Position numbers and translations under genes: made by a program. Shown piece by piece: positions 26,598 to 35,519 of a DNA stretch of 64,000 bases. The stretch covers positions 105,078-169,077 of the forward strand of contig JAKFWA010000004.1 in the NCBI GenBank assembly GCA_021732995.1, written 5' to 3'. Position 1 is the first letter of the stretch; each line of letters begins with the position of its first letter. The notes beneath the pieces were generated by a model. That model saw only the letters and a program-made list of their open reading frames with translations. It made no database searches and had not been told where the DNA came from. This DNA comes from Planctomycetaceae bacterium. GTDB taxonomy: Bacteria; Planctomycetota; Planctomycetia; Planctomycetales; Planctomycetaceae.

Positions 26598-27329
26598 ATG
26601 GGACGGAAGTCGTGGTTAGCAATCTCTGCGGGCGTGCTGGTTTTCGCGGCCGGTGGAATCGGTTGGCTGTGGTGGGCAACACAACAGCCGCCTGAGTTCT
26701 ATCAGGTTGCTGAGAAGCAGGTGCGCGATCCGGTTGTCCGCAAAAAGGCTGCCCGGAAGTTTGAAGAGCAAACACGCCATCTGGCGGACGAGATCAAGCA
26801 GTCGGGCGAATGGTCCGAGGAATTTTCGGACGCACAGATCAATGCCTGGTTGACGGATGAGTTCCCCCAGCAATTCGCCGAGTGGATTCCCGAAGGCGTC
26901 TCTGACTTACGGATCCGCGTGACGCCGCAAGCGGTGATGATTGGCTTCCGCTACGACGAACCCAGTGAATGGTCCGGCGTCGTCAGTTTGTCGGCGCGTG
27001 TCTGGGTGCCGCAACCAAATCGCCTGGCGATCCAGTTGAAGACGATCCAAGCGGGACTGCTGCCACTGCCGATGGACGCCATCGTTCAGCAGGTGGTTGA
27101 TCGCGCGAAAGAAAGCGGCGCGGAGATCGAGTGGAAAGACGACGCGGCCGGCAAGGTGGCCATCATCACGCTGGCTTCGGTCGGCGATGGCGAACCCCAG
27201 CTAGAGAACGTGAGCTTGTCCAAGGGCAGGCTGCGCGTCTCTGGTAGCTCGAAGCCGTCCGGCACTTTTCAGTTCGAGCCAATGAAGGTGGCGACTCAGG
27301 AATCAAGACCATCGAATCGCCGCCAGTGA
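26598..27329 (+). CDS. Hypothetical membrane-anchored protein, 243 residues
   Basis: The start is ATG 26598, with GGGAG seven bases upstream. One TM segment (about 6-28, WLAISAGVLVFAAGGIGWLWW) is followed by EFYQVAEKQVRDPVVRKKAARKFEEQT and then a beta-rich domain of about 150 residues (DLRIRVTPQAVMIGFRYD, GVVSLSARVWVPQPNRLAIQLKTIQAGLLPLP) that resembles a lipid- or substrate-binding sandwich. The function is unknown. The 3' end overlaps the convergent LigD-like gene by 34 bases. It sits downstream of moxR with 141 bases between, and may be unrelated to it. Confidence 0.6.
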   Translation: MGRKSWLAISAGVLVFAAGGIGWLWWATQQPPEFYQVAEKQVRDPVVRKKAARKFEEQTRHLADEIKQSGEWSEEFSDAQINAWLTDEFPQQFAEWIPEGVSDLRIRVTPQAVMIGFRYDEPSEWSGVVSLSARVWVPQPNRLAIQLKTIQAGLLPLPMDAIVQQVVDRAKESGAEIEWKDDAAGKVAIITLASVGDGEPQLENVSLSKGRLRVSGSSKPSGTFQFEPMKVATQESRPSNRRQ

Positions 27330-27664
27330 AAGCTCCAGCCAGTCTCGTGATCCGCGGTCTGTTCAAGCTGCACTTCGCCACGCAGACGCTGACCGTCTAG
27401 TTGCACAACCAGGCGCGATGCCTGATCTTCCAGCATGCGGAACTCGCCGCGATCAATGCGTCGAACGGTTCCGCGATTGCCGCTCACCGGACCTTCATGG
27501 TCCAGATAGACGACGCGATGGTCAGCAAGCTGCTCAGCCGGAATCATCCCGTCCTGATCCGGTATCTGGTCGAGACGCCAAGTCCGCAGGGTGGCTCCCG
27601 CTTCCAGCATGAAGTCCCAATGCAGTTGTGGATGATCATGCTCCAGCAACACGAACTGCGGCAT
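27296..27664 (-). CDS. Stand-alone LigD 3'-phosphoesterase-like domain
   Basis: A 122-residue protein matching the phosphoesterase module found at the N-terminus of bacterial LigD (DNA polymerase ligase N-terminal domain). Visible motifs are FVLLEHDHPQLHWDFMLE (family EHxxxxLHxDFRLE, with metal-binding His and Asp), LRTWRLD (family LxSWAVP) and VVYLDHEGPVSGNRGTVRRIDRGEF (family HxxxYxxFEGxIPxGxYGxG). In LigD this module trims 3' ends before end joining. Here there is no polymerase or ligase domain and no ku gene nearby, so a different role in nucleic acid processing is possible. GGAGAGGA precedes the ATG. A strong hairpin separates it from the upstream regulator. Confidence 0.75.
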   Translation of the reverse strand: MPQFVLLEHDHPQLHWDFMLEAGATLRTWRLDQIPDQDGMIPAEQLADHRVVYLDHEGPVSGNRGTVRRIDRGEFRMLEDQASRLVVQLDGQRLRGEVQLEQTADHETGWSFHWRRFDGLDS

Positions 27665-27673
27665 CGTCCTCTC

Positions 27674-27703
27674 CGAGTTGGGCGCGAACGTCGGCCCAAC
27701 TCG
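27674..27703 (-). terminator. Hairpin between regulator gene and LigD-like gene
   Basis: A perfect 10-bp inverted repeat CGAGTTGGGC / GCCCAACTCG with a 10-base loop, just 5' of the ribosome site of the LigD-like gene and 27 bases after the response regulator stop. It lacks a T-run, so it is an intercistronic stem that might end or stabilise transcript rather than a classic terminator. Confidence 0.5.
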
Positions 27704-27730
27704 CAGGGCTAGCTCACGACAGCGGCCAGA

Positions 27731-28330
27731 TTAGCTGGCCTTGCTGAGCGATACCAAGTTCAACAGTTCGGCCAACGAACGAACTTCCAGGCGACGCATC
27801 AGGCGAGCCCGACGGTCTTCGATGGCTCGCAGCGTCAGACTCAACTGCCCGGCGATCTGTTTGTTGGACAGGCCACAGACGATGAGATTGAGAACCTCAA
27901 CTTCGCGGTCGGTCAGAGTGGCGAGCCGCTTGCGTGCATCCGCCCGAATGCACAGCGTTTGATGCTGAGCTTCTGACTTCGCAATCGCCTTTTGCACGCT
28001 GCTGACGAGTGTGTTCAGGCCAAACGGCTTTTCAAGAACAGTTTCGGCGCCAAGCTGCATCGCCCGGACAGCTTGAGGCACATCAATGCGGCCGCTGGTC
28101 ACAATCCGCGGCATGATGCACGACATCTGTTCGAGTCGTTCCAGCAGGTCGAGACCTGACATTCCCGGAAGGTTCAGGTCAACGACCAGACAGCCTTGAG
28201 CTTCCAGTCGCCCCCTCTCCAGGAACTGCTCGGCGGAAGAATACGCCTGCACAGAGAGCTTAAGAATGTCGCCCAGTACGCACATGGAATCGGCGACGGA
28301 ATCATCATCATCAATCAAGAACAGGTTCAT
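27731..28330 (-). CDS. FixJ/NarL-type response regulator
   Basis: A 199-residue protein. The receiver domain (1-120) has the acidic pocket DDDD (7-10), phospho-acceptor Asp51 in VVDLNLPG, Ser79 (VTSG) and Lys101 in LEKPFG. A short linker leads to a LuxR-type helix-turn-helix (about 135-195) beginning LATLTDREVEVLNLIVCGLSNKQIAGQL. The order and the LEKPFG motif match FixJ-type regulators. No sensor kinase gene is adjacent, so this is an orphan regulator here. The helix after the recognition helix reads RAIEDRRARLMRRL, in place of the usual VEVHR, which may change DNA specificity. Confidence 0.9.
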   Translation of the reverse strand: MNLFLIDDDDSVADSMCVLGDILKLSVQAYSSAEQFLERGRLEAQGCLVVDLNLPGMSGLDLLERLEQMSCIMPRIVTSGRIDVPQAVRAMQLGAETVLEKPFGLNTLVSSVQKAIAKSEAQHQTLCIRADARKRLATLTDREVEVLNLIVCGLSNKQIAGQLSLTLRAIEDRRARLMRRLEVRSLAELLNLVSLSKAS

Positions 28331-28764
28331 GCTGAATTCACAAGTCGTTCAGACCTGTGTCGGTGGTGTAAGAAATCGTTTCGGCGACCCCGACATTGAC
28401 TCTGACTTCGAGATGCAACTGATGAGACCTTGATCATTCCTGCCACGGATCAGTGCACCCAGTTCGAGAAAGTCAGCGAATTCGAGCGTAAATTCGCATC
28501 CGAAGGATGTTAAGGCAATTGGTGTGCCACCCCGGGCGGGTATCCGCGTAACCGCACCACTGCCGCAACGGGTAAGCCGCAATAAGACCGTTCGTGGTGA
28601 AACGCGGGTTGGGTTGTGACGGTTGGCGAAGAGTGCCGACCTCGCCCTGAGAAAAGGCCCGCGTTATCGGCCTTTCTGGAGGGAACGGTCTCAATAGGAC
28701 GAACCAACTTTCCGAACTCACTGGCACGCTCGTCGTCTTTGGCCTGGTTAGCGAAAGGTTTGTC
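28331..28764. other. Divergent intergenic region, 434 bases
   Basis: Between the minus-strand response regulator and the plus-strand porin. A 7-bp hairpin AAAGGCC / GGCCTTT with a 9-base loop lies at 28653-28675, about 90 bases before the porin ATG, inside its probable leader. No convincing -10/-35 pair, RNA gene or protein-like frame was seen. Confidence 0.4.
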
Positions 28765-30438
28765 ATGCGTCTTACGATTCCACTCCGCTGGAGTGCCTGC
28801 GTTTTAGCGGCGCTGCCCGCAGTCGTCCTCTCGATGCCCATAACAGCGGCATTAGCTGACGAGCCCTTCCCACCGGTGGTCTCGCCCGACGAAGTCTTCC
28901 AGTCGACGGACGCGGGTGAAGTCGAGCGTCTGGCCATTGCGGGCAGCGCGTTGACTCCCGAAATGATCGATGTGTCGCATCAGGCTCAAACGCCCTGCGG
29001 CCAACCGGGCTGCCCGATCTGCAATCCGGCCCCCAAGAAGAAAGCTCCGCCAGTCTTCCCAGGCCCAAAACTGTTACCACCGACCGGCCCCTATAAGCCG
29101 CTTTACTTTGACAACGACTATTCGTTCAAGAAGGACCCGAATCACGAATACGTCCTCGGCGAAGAGCTGAAGGATCTGCAGTTCCCCGTCGGCGATCAGT
29201 GCTTCACCGTGTCAACAGGCGGTGAAGTCCGTCATCGCTATATGAACGAAGATAACCGCCTGCGTCCGGGCGGACCGATCGACACGGACTACAATCTGTG
29301 GCGCTGGCGTCACTTTGTGGACGTAAAGGCCGGGAAGTACGTCCGCGCTTACGTCGAAGGCATTCACGCCGACAGCTTTGGAAGCGAAGCTCCGGACCAG
29401 TTGATTGACGTGAACCGCTGGGATATTCAGAACGCCTTCGTGGATATCCAGTTCCTCGAAGATGACTACGGCACCCACAACCTGCGCGTCGGTCGCCAGG
29501 AAATGCTGTTTGGTCGTCAGCGTCTGGTGTCGCCGCTGGACTGGGCGAACACCCGCCGCAACTTTGAAGGGCTGCGGTACTGGCACAAGGGTGAGAACCA
29601 TCGGCTGGATCTGTTCACAGTTAATCCCGTGAACACAGCCACGCTCTATAACACGCTTGCCGTTAACGACAATCGCCTCGATCGTCGAGTTTCGTCAGTC
29701 AACTTCAGCGGTGCGTACTTCACGTACTCGGGATTCGAGAACACCTCGATCGAGCCTTACTGGTTCTATCTGGATACGGACATTGACAATGCAACCCGCC
29801 CTGACGGCTCACGGCACCTGTTTGGTACTCGCCTGGCGCACTTGCGACCCGTTTCCGAATGTGGCGAAGTCGTGCGTACCTGGGACTTCGATGTGGAAGG
29901 TGGTTTCCAGGTTGGCAAGGACAACAGCCAAGATGTTGAGGCTGGCTTCCTGACGGCAGTCGTGGGCCATACCTGGAACAAGGCCATGTGGACCCCGCGC
30001 GTTTCGGGCCTGTTCTACTACGGCTCGGGCGACAAGTCGCTAACCGACACGCAGAACAACACGTTCAATACGCTGTGGCCGCTGGGCCATGCGTACTGGG
30101 CGATTAGCGATAACGTCTCGGGCCAGAACTTGTACGACTACTCGCTGCGCGTCGATGTGAAGCCCACCAAAAAGACGGGCGCCGTCGCCGACGTGCACTG
30201 GTTTGAATTGGCCTCGGCGGGCGACCGAGCCTACAACATCGCGGGTGCTCCCGTGGGTACCCCAGGCAATGGTCGTGATCTGGGTCAGGCGTTCGACCTC
30301 TACGGGTACTACGCCTTCAACGCGAACTTCGACATCTCGGCGGGCTACTCGCTGTTCTGGTACGGCACATTCATTGACAACACCGCACCACGCGGCGACG
30401 CCGAACAGCTCTACATCCAGACCAGCTTCCGGTACTAA
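28765..30438 (+). CDS. Alginate-export type outer-membrane porin
   Basis: A 557-residue protein. A signal peptide ends near ALADEP. A short region with Cys-Pro-Lys motifs (CGQPGCPICNPAPKKKAPP, about 78-95) precedes the barrel. From about 150 the AlgE-type alginate-export domain is apparent: GGEVRHRYMNEDN, YNLWRWRHFVDVKAG, NAFVDIQFLEDDYGTHNLRVGRQEM, NFEGLRYWHKGENHRLDLF, GYYAFNANFDISAGYSLFWYG, ending YIQTSFRY with a C-terminal aromatic. Planctomycetes carry several such barrels, usually as general sugar or polyanion channels. A ribosome site AAAGG precedes ATG 28765. A terminator follows the stop. Confidence 0.85.
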   Translation: MRLTIPLRWSACVLAALPAVVLSMPITAALADEPFPPVVSPDEVFQSTDAGEVERLAIAGSALTPEMIDVSHQAQTPCGQPGCPICNPAPKKKAPPVFPGPKLLPPTGPYKPLYFDNDYSFKKDPNHEYVLGEELKDLQFPVGDQCFTVSTGGEVRHRYMNEDNRLRPGGPIDTDYNLWRWRHFVDVKAGKYVRAYVEGIHADSFGSEAPDQLIDVNRWDIQNAFVDIQFLEDDYGTHNLRVGRQEMLFGRQRLVSPLDWANTRRNFEGLRYWHKGENHRLDLFTVNPVNTATLYNTLAVNDNRLDRRVSSVNFSGAYFTYSGFENTSIEPYWFYLDTDIDNATRPDGSRHLFGTRLAHLRPVSECGEVVRTWDFDVEGGFQVGKDNSQDVEAGFLTAVVGHTWNKAMWTPRVSGLFYYGSGDKSLTDTQNNTFNTLWPLGHAYWAISDNVSGQNLYDYSLRVDVKPTKKTGAVADVHWFELASAGDRAYNIAGAPVGTPGNGRDLGQAFDLYGYYAFNANFDISAGYSLFWYGTFIDNTAPRGDAEQLYIQTSFRY

Positions 30439-30468
30439 GCCGTCAGCAGTCTGATCGATTTAAAAACG

Positions 30469-30512
30469 AAACGGGCACGCAACATCGCTGTTGTGTGCCC
30501 GTTTTCTTTTTA
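30469..30512. terminator. Bidirectional terminator between porin and ArsR genes
   Basis: A 14-bp stem ACGGGCACGCAACA / TGTTGTGTGCCCGT (one G-T pair) with a 4-base loop, followed by TTTTCTTTTT on the plus strand and preceded by AAAA on the same strand, so it can serve both convergent genes. Confidence 0.9.
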
Positions 30513-30525
30513 TGGTCTAATCGTA

Positions 30526-30957
30526 CTACAGACCCATCGGCGGCTGCTGAGGTGGATTCGCGAGCGAGTCACGTCGCAGCACGAAGTCCTCCAACTGCAG
30601 CGACTGGTCTTCGGCACTCAGCATGCTGGAGAACAGTTCGCCCATCAACTGATGGAAGTGCTCCCGACGTACTGAGTAGAAGTTGTGCTTACCGTCGCGA
30701 CGGAAGTCGAGCACACCCGCATCGCGCAACAGCGCGAGGTGATGACTCACCGCAGGCTGGCTTTGCTTCAGTCGCTCGCACAGTGCGGTGACGTGCAGTT
30801 CGCCTTCACGCAGTAGATACAGAATGATGCGCAGACGGCTTTCGTCCGAAAGCAGTTTGAAGACCTGAACGAGTTTGTTTTCCAAAGCGTCCGGTAGGCC
30901 GGTCGGAAACGGCGTTTCTATGACCTGCGGTACCGGCTCGGCGATTGAGCTGATCAT
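30526..30957 (-). CDS. ArsR family transcriptional regulator
   Basis: A 143-residue protein. The winged helix runs from about 23 to 110: VQVFKLLSDESRLRIILYLLREGELHVTALCERLKQSQPAVSHHLALLRDAGVLDFRRDGKHNFYSV. The CxxD-type metal box of classic ArsR/SmtB is replaced by ALCERL with a single Cys, so metal sensing is not certain. A C-terminal helix (about 115-143) likely aids dimerisation. I chose ATG 30957, with GAGG six bases upstream; a TTG at 31026 also has a purine-rich site and would add 23 residues. Its target is not apparent; the nearest upstream gene is an EamA transporter on the same strand after 481 bases. Confidence 0.85.
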   Translation of the reverse strand: MISSIAEPVPQVIETPFPTGLPDALENKLVQVFKLLSDESRLRIILYLLREGELHVTALCERLKQSQPAVSHHLALLRDAGVLDFRRDGKHNFYSVRREHFHQLMGELFSSMLSAEDQSLQLEDFVLRRDSLANPPQQPPMGL

Positions 30958-31438
30958 TTCGTCCTCGGGGAAGTGAGATGAAGGATGTGAATCGAGCGGG
31001 CTGTCTTCCTCGCGATTCGCGTTCAAGACAGAACCCTTTCTGAGTTGTTCGCAACGTCAATAACTTGCTTACGTTCTAGCGAAGGACATCGATGGAGGCG
31101 TTTGATCTGCTGGCCGCGAGATTCGATTCTCTCAGTGTCCGCATGCCGCTCGTCTGACCCCGAAAACGAGAAGCAGATTCAACTTAGGACACAACGCGAC
31201 AGCGGGAATCCGCATTGGATCCCGCAGTTGCGGCAAGTTGCAGGTGTAAACGAACCAGTTTCGATGCCGATGGGAAGCTCGAAGGATTACGGCAAGGCTG
31301 CCGTCGCAAATCGCTCGAACCTGCCAACCGCCAGACTCAGAAGTGACTGACAGACACGACAGATAGACGTGAAGTGAGAAATGCTTCGTGAAAGGAAACG
31401 TGAAGTGGTTGTGATTATGCGAACTCAAACGGGCAGCG
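30958..31438. other. Intergenic region upstream of the ArsR gene, 481 bases
   Basis: Between ArsR and the EamA gene, both on the minus strand. It contains a hairpin GCGGGAATCC / GGATCCCGC (31202-31225, one bulge) and presumably the ArsR promoter near 31027-31090. I see no clear inverted-repeat operator of ArsR type and no coding content. Confidence 0.4.
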
Positions 31439-32299
31439 TCAATTTTCAGCTTGCGCAGACTTGAACTGAACGACAGCCACCGCGATCACGATACCAAACA
31501 GCGCTGCGACTTGCTGCAAAGAAATTTCTTCGTGGTCCCACCAGCCCAGAATCACGGCCCCGATCGGCGTGAGGTTCGTCACCATCCCGGCAAACAGCGG
31601 CCCCTGCTCTTGCACCAGCCGGTTGAACCAGAACGTCGCCAGCCCTGTTCCCAAGACTCCCAGCACGCAAACCAAGGCGTTCGCAAACCACCATTGTTCA
31701 TTGGGAATTCGCAAACTGTTGATGCAGGCCGGCGCGAACAAGACTGTTGAAGCCGCCATCGTGTAGAAGGTCAGCGTCAGCGATGGCAGATCGCGCAGGC
31801 ACCTTCTGATCGTCAAGTTCGAGATCGCGTAGCCCGCCGGAACGGTACCGGCGAGCGCAAAATCGTACCACGGGATCTCCCGCTGGATTCCGTCAAACAG
31901 CAGCAGGCCGAGGCACATCAACGCCAGTACCACTCCGATGAGCTGCCGTTTGGTCGGTACGACGCCCAGCACGGGCACCGATAACCCGATGGTCACCAGC
32001 GGCAGGCAACTGACGCCGATCGCCATGAAGGCGCTCGTTTGACGCGTCACTACGATCGGCTGCACCACATACGGAGCCGCACACCCCATCACGGTTACCA
32101 GCGCCAGGAACTTCCAGTGCTTCCGTTCCGGCAGGCGAATCAAACCTCGCTGCCAGCAGAGCCATCCCAAAACCACGGAGGCCCAGAACACGCGCCAGCC
32201 CGCAATCGCCAGCGGCGAGAACTCAATCGCCGCCTTCTTCATCAGAATAAAACTGCTGCTCCAGATCACGCAGATCAGCAGAAAGAACACATAAGGCAT
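31439..32299 (-). CDS. EamA/DMT family transporter
   Basis: A 286-residue integral membrane protein with about ten TM helices in two EamA repeats: FFLLICVIWSSSFILMKKAAIEFSPLAIAGWRVFWA at the N-terminus and the second repeat from about 145 (DFALAGTVPAGYAISNLTIRR). The hallmark ending GPLFAGMVTNLTPIGAVILGWWDHEE near 240 matches the family pattern PV.A...G...L.E. Members export metabolites or amino acids; the substrate is not shown. A short 205-base divergent space separates it from the PSCyt gene. Confidence 0.85.
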   Translation of the reverse strand: MPYVFFLLICVIWSSSFILMKKAAIEFSPLAIAGWRVFWASVVLGWLCWQRGLIRLPERKHWKFLALVTVMGCAAPYVVQPIVVTRQTSAFMAIGVSCLPLVTIGLSVPVLGVVPTKRQLIGVVLALMCLGLLLFDGIQREIPWYDFALAGTVPAGYAISNLTIRRCLRDLPSLTLTFYTMAASTVLFAPACINSLRIPNEQWWFANALVCVLGVLGTGLATFWFNRLVQEQGPLFAGMVTNLTPIGAVILGWWDHEEISLQQVAALFGIVIAVAVVQFKSAQAEN

Positions 32300-32504
32300 A
32301 TCGGTGCTGCATACTCAAAAGGGTCGGACCATCTGACCGCAAATGCCTGAGTCCCGTTTCAAACACCACGGTGGTCCGCTGTATCTTCGACCTTCAAACG
32401 ATCGGCAGGTTCGCTTTCAGTGTTTCATTTGTCGCAGATTCATTATCTCTGTCGAACGTTTCGGGCGTTTAGAGACGATCCATCCGCGGAAAACGAGAAC
32501 TCTC

Positions 32505-35500
32505 ATGGCCTTTGTAAGCCCAGTCAGTCGCGTTTTATTGCTGACAGCGTGCATCTTGTCGTGCGTAACAACGACCGCGGCACTTGCTGGTGCGGACCAG
32601 ATTCCAGTCGAACAACTGCAGTTCTTTGAAGCGAAGATTCGTCCGGTTCTCGTGAAGCACTGTTACGAATGCCATTCCGGAAAATCGAAAAGCGTTAAGG
32701 GCGGGCTGTTGCTCGATACGCGCGAACGCATCAGGAAGGGTGGAGACTCCGGCGCCGTGATTGTCGCGGGCAAGCCGCAGCAGAGCTTGCTGATTCAGGC
32801 TCTTAAACACGACGGCCTGGAGATGCCCCCCGAACAGAAGCTGCCCGAGCACGTCATTGCGGACTTCGTGAAATGGATTGAGACCGGTGCCCCCGATCCT
32901 CGGGAAACCGCTGCCGGCAATCTGAGCCCCGAAGAAGCCGCGCGGCAGCATTGGGCATTTCAACCCGTTCGGAAGGTGACTCCGCCGGACGTCAAACACA
33001 GCGAGTGGATCAAGACACCCGTCGATCGTTTTGTATTGTCTGAGCTGGAAGGCGCCGGCATCACGCCGGCACCAAAGGCTGATTCGCGCACGTTGATCCG
33101 GCGCATGACTTACGACTTGATCGGCCTGCCACCAACGCCAGCCGAGGTTGAAGAGTTCGTCGCAGCCGCACAGGTTCCGGGGCAGCGAGACGTCGCCATC
33201 GAACGCTTGATCGAACGGTTGCTGGCATCGCCTCACTATGGTGAGCGCTGGGGACGCCACTGGCTCGATGTGGTCCGTTATGCGGACTCGGCCGGCGAAA
33301 CTGCCGACTTCCCGGCTCCGCACGCGTGGCGGTACCGCAACTATGTGATCGATGCCTTCAACGCCGATAAGCCGTACGACCAGTTCCTGCGCGAACAACT
33401 GGCGGGTGACCTGCTCGCGACTAAGGCGCCGCCAGAGCAGTACAGCGAACTCGTCACAGCAACGGGCTACCTGGCGATCTCACGGCGCTTCGGCTTCGAT
33501 GTCAGCGCCGACCACTACCTCACGATCGAGGACACGATTGATACGCTTGGTAAGTCAGTGCTGGGTCTGACCATCGCTTGTGCCCGGTGTCACAACCACA
33601 AGTACGACCCGATCTCGGCGGTCGACTACTACGGCCTGTACGGCATCTTCGACAGCACCAAGTTTGCCTTCCCCGGTTGTGAAAAAGAGAAGCGCCCGCG
33701 CGACATGGTCCCGCTGCAATACTCGTCGGAAGTCGCGCAGAAAGTCTCTTCAATGCAGGCACAGATGCAGCAACTGGACGCCGCATCCAAGCAGGCAACC
33801 GAAGCACTGGCACCGCTACAGAAGAAGCTGAGAGAAACATCGGCGTCCGCGACGAGACTGCTCGGCAAAGGCGAGTTCCCGGAAGGCGGTGGTCAAAGCT
33901 TTGAACTCGCTACCTCTGAGCTGCAGATTCAGCCCGGCGAGGTGATTCAACTCACCATCGACCGCAAGGCTCATCACGGTGGTGACAGCACGCTGATCGA
34001 GTTCGAAATCGCCGAGCTGGCAGGTGACAAGAGACTGTGGAACGTCACTCAAGACGTTCTCGACAACTTCCTGGCAGATAATCCGCACGCGGATCGCTTC
34101 GGGAATGCTGCTACGTGGTGCCTGTTCGACGGTCGCAACGGACCGCACTACCTCGCCGAACCGGTGAAGGACTTCCAAGGCAAAGCGGGACTCAACCTCT
34201 GGAAGCGCGGCGACACGCCATCTGCGTGGGTCAATGCGTCGCAGCAGCCGATCGATGTGTGGACGAAGCTGCCGCCGCGCAGCTTCTTCGTGCATCCCGC
34301 CGCTGACGGACCGGTCCTCGTCGCGTGGGTCAGCCCAATTGCGGGAACCATTCGCGTCTCCGGTCGGGCTGTGGACGCTCATCCAAACAATGGCGACGGC
34401 GTCAGTTGGCAACTCGACCACGTTGCGGCGGCGCTGGGTGCAGATCTCAAACTACTGGGCGTGATGACGAAGAAGCCGCAGCAACTCGCTGACCAACGTC
34501 GCACCTTGGCCGCTCAAGTGCCGGTAGTACCGGTCGCCTACGCGGTCTCGGAAGGAACGCCACACAATGCGCGACTCCATAAACGTGGCGAACCTGCGGA
34601 CCTCGGTCCGGAAGTTCCACGCAAGTTTCTGGACCTGTTCGGCGGTCAGCGATTGCCGGAGGGCGACAAAAGCAGTGGTCGAGTTCATCTCGCCGACTGG
34701 CTGACCGATCCGCAGAACCCGCTGACAGCGCGAGTGTTCGTCAATCGCATCTGGCAACATCACTTCGGACGAGGCCTCGTCGAAACACCGAACGATTTCG
34801 GAACTCGCGGAGCAGCACCGTCCAACCAGCAGTTGCTGGACTGGCTGGCTGCGGAATTCATTCACTCAGGCTGGAGCGTGAAGTCGATGCATCGGCTGAT
34901 CATGCAATCGAGCGTTTACCAGGTTCAGGCGAGCGCCGACCCCGCCGCATCAGCCAGCAAGCGAGCGTTCACGCGACGTCGCCTCGACGCCGAACAGATT
35001 CGCGATTCGATTCTCGCGGTCAGCGGTGACCTCGATAATTCGCCCGGCGGATCGCATCCATTCCCCGCAGAAGAAACGTGGGGGTTCACTCAACACGGTC
35101 CTTTCAATGCGGTCTACGACACCAAACGCCGGGCCGTGTACCTGATGGTGCAGCGCATCAAGCGACATCCGTTCCTGGGGTTGTTTGACGGAGCAGACCC
35201 CAGCACAAGTACGCCGGTGCGTTCGATCTCGACCGTGCCAACTCAGGCCCTGTTCTTCCTGAACGACCCGTTCGTGCACGATCAGGCCAACAAGTTCGCA
35301 GCCCGCCTGCTAGCCGGTGCGTCGAATGATTGCGACCGCGTCGAATTGGCCTGTCGACTGCTCTACGGGCGTCCTGCGGGTGGGGATGATTGCTCAGCCG
35401 CCGCAGAGTTCTTTGCGGTCTACACGAAGTCGCTGCCCGGTAACGATGCCGATCAGGCGCGCTGGGTGGCGTACTGCAGAGTACTGCTCAGTTCGAATGA

Positions 35501-35519
35501 GTTTCTGCACGTCGAATGA
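32505..35519 (+). CDS. PSCyt1-DUF1549-DUF1553 protein with beta-sandwich insert
   Basis: A 1004-residue secreted protein. I chose ATG 32505, which begins a signal peptide (MAFVSPVSRVLLLTACIL to ALAGA); an ATG at 32343 would add 54 basic residues. The heme domain has CYECH (53-57) and LEMPPEQKLP. DUF1549 has LIGLPPTPAEVEEF, HWLDVVRYADSAGE and CARCHNHKYDPIS. Between DUF1549 and DUF1553 lies a beta-rich region (about 460-660) with LQIQPGEVIQLTIDRKAHHGGD and FVHPAADGPVLVAWVSPIAGTIRVSG, resembling a discoidin-like sandwich seen in other family members. DUF1553 ends LLSSNEFLHVE. No DUF1501 gene follows. The 3' end overlaps the convergent DUF2238 gene by 32 bases. Confidence 0.9.
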   Translation: MAFVSPVSRVLLLTACILSCVTTTAALAGADQIPVEQLQFFEAKIRPVLVKHCYECHSGKSKSVKGGLLLDTRERIRKGGDSGAVIVAGKPQQSLLIQALKHDGLEMPPEQKLPEHVIADFVKWIETGAPDPRETAAGNLSPEEAARQHWAFQPVRKVTPPDVKHSEWIKTPVDRFVLSELEGAGITPAPKADSRTLIRRMTYDLIGLPPTPAEVEEFVAAAQVPGQRDVAIERLIERLLASPHYGERWGRHWLDVVRYADSAGETADFPAPHAWRYRNYVIDAFNADKPYDQFLREQLAGDLLATKAPPEQYSELVTATGYLAISRRFGFDVSADHYLTIEDTIDTLGKSVLGLTIACARCHNHKYDPISAVDYYGLYGIFDSTKFAFPGCEKEKRPRDMVPLQYSSEVAQKVSSMQAQMQQLDAASKQATEALAPLQKKLRETSASATRLLGKGEFPEGGGQSFELATSELQIQPGEVIQLTIDRKAHHGGDSTLIEFEIAELAGDKRLWNVTQDVLDNFLADNPHADRFGNAATWCLFDGRNGPHYLAEPVKDFQGKAGLNLWKRGDTPSAWVNASQQPIDVWTKLPPRSFFVHPAADGPVLVAWVSPIAGTIRVSGRAVDAHPNNGDGVSWQLDHVAAALGADLKLLGVMTKKPQQLADQRRTLAAQVPVVPVAYAVSEGTPHNARLHKRGEPADLGPEVPRKFLDLFGGQRLPEGDKSSGRVHLADWLTDPQNPLTARVFVNRIWQHHFGRGLVETPNDFGTRGAAPSNQQLLDWLAAEFIHSGWSVKSMHRLIMQSSVYQVQASADPAASASKRAFTRRRLDAEQIRDSILAVSGDLDNSPGGSHPFPAEETWGFTQHGPFNAVYDTKRRAVYLMVQRIKRHPFLGLFDGADPSTSTPVRSISTVPTQALFFLNDPFVHDQANKFAARLLAGASNDCDRVELACRLLYGRPAGGDDCSAAAEFFAVYTKSLPGNDADQARWVAYCRVLLSSNEFLHVE

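Noticed and set aside
28653..28675. Hairpin in the porin leader as a riboswitch
   Set aside because: Only a single 7-bp stem is present, with no conserved aptamer elements.
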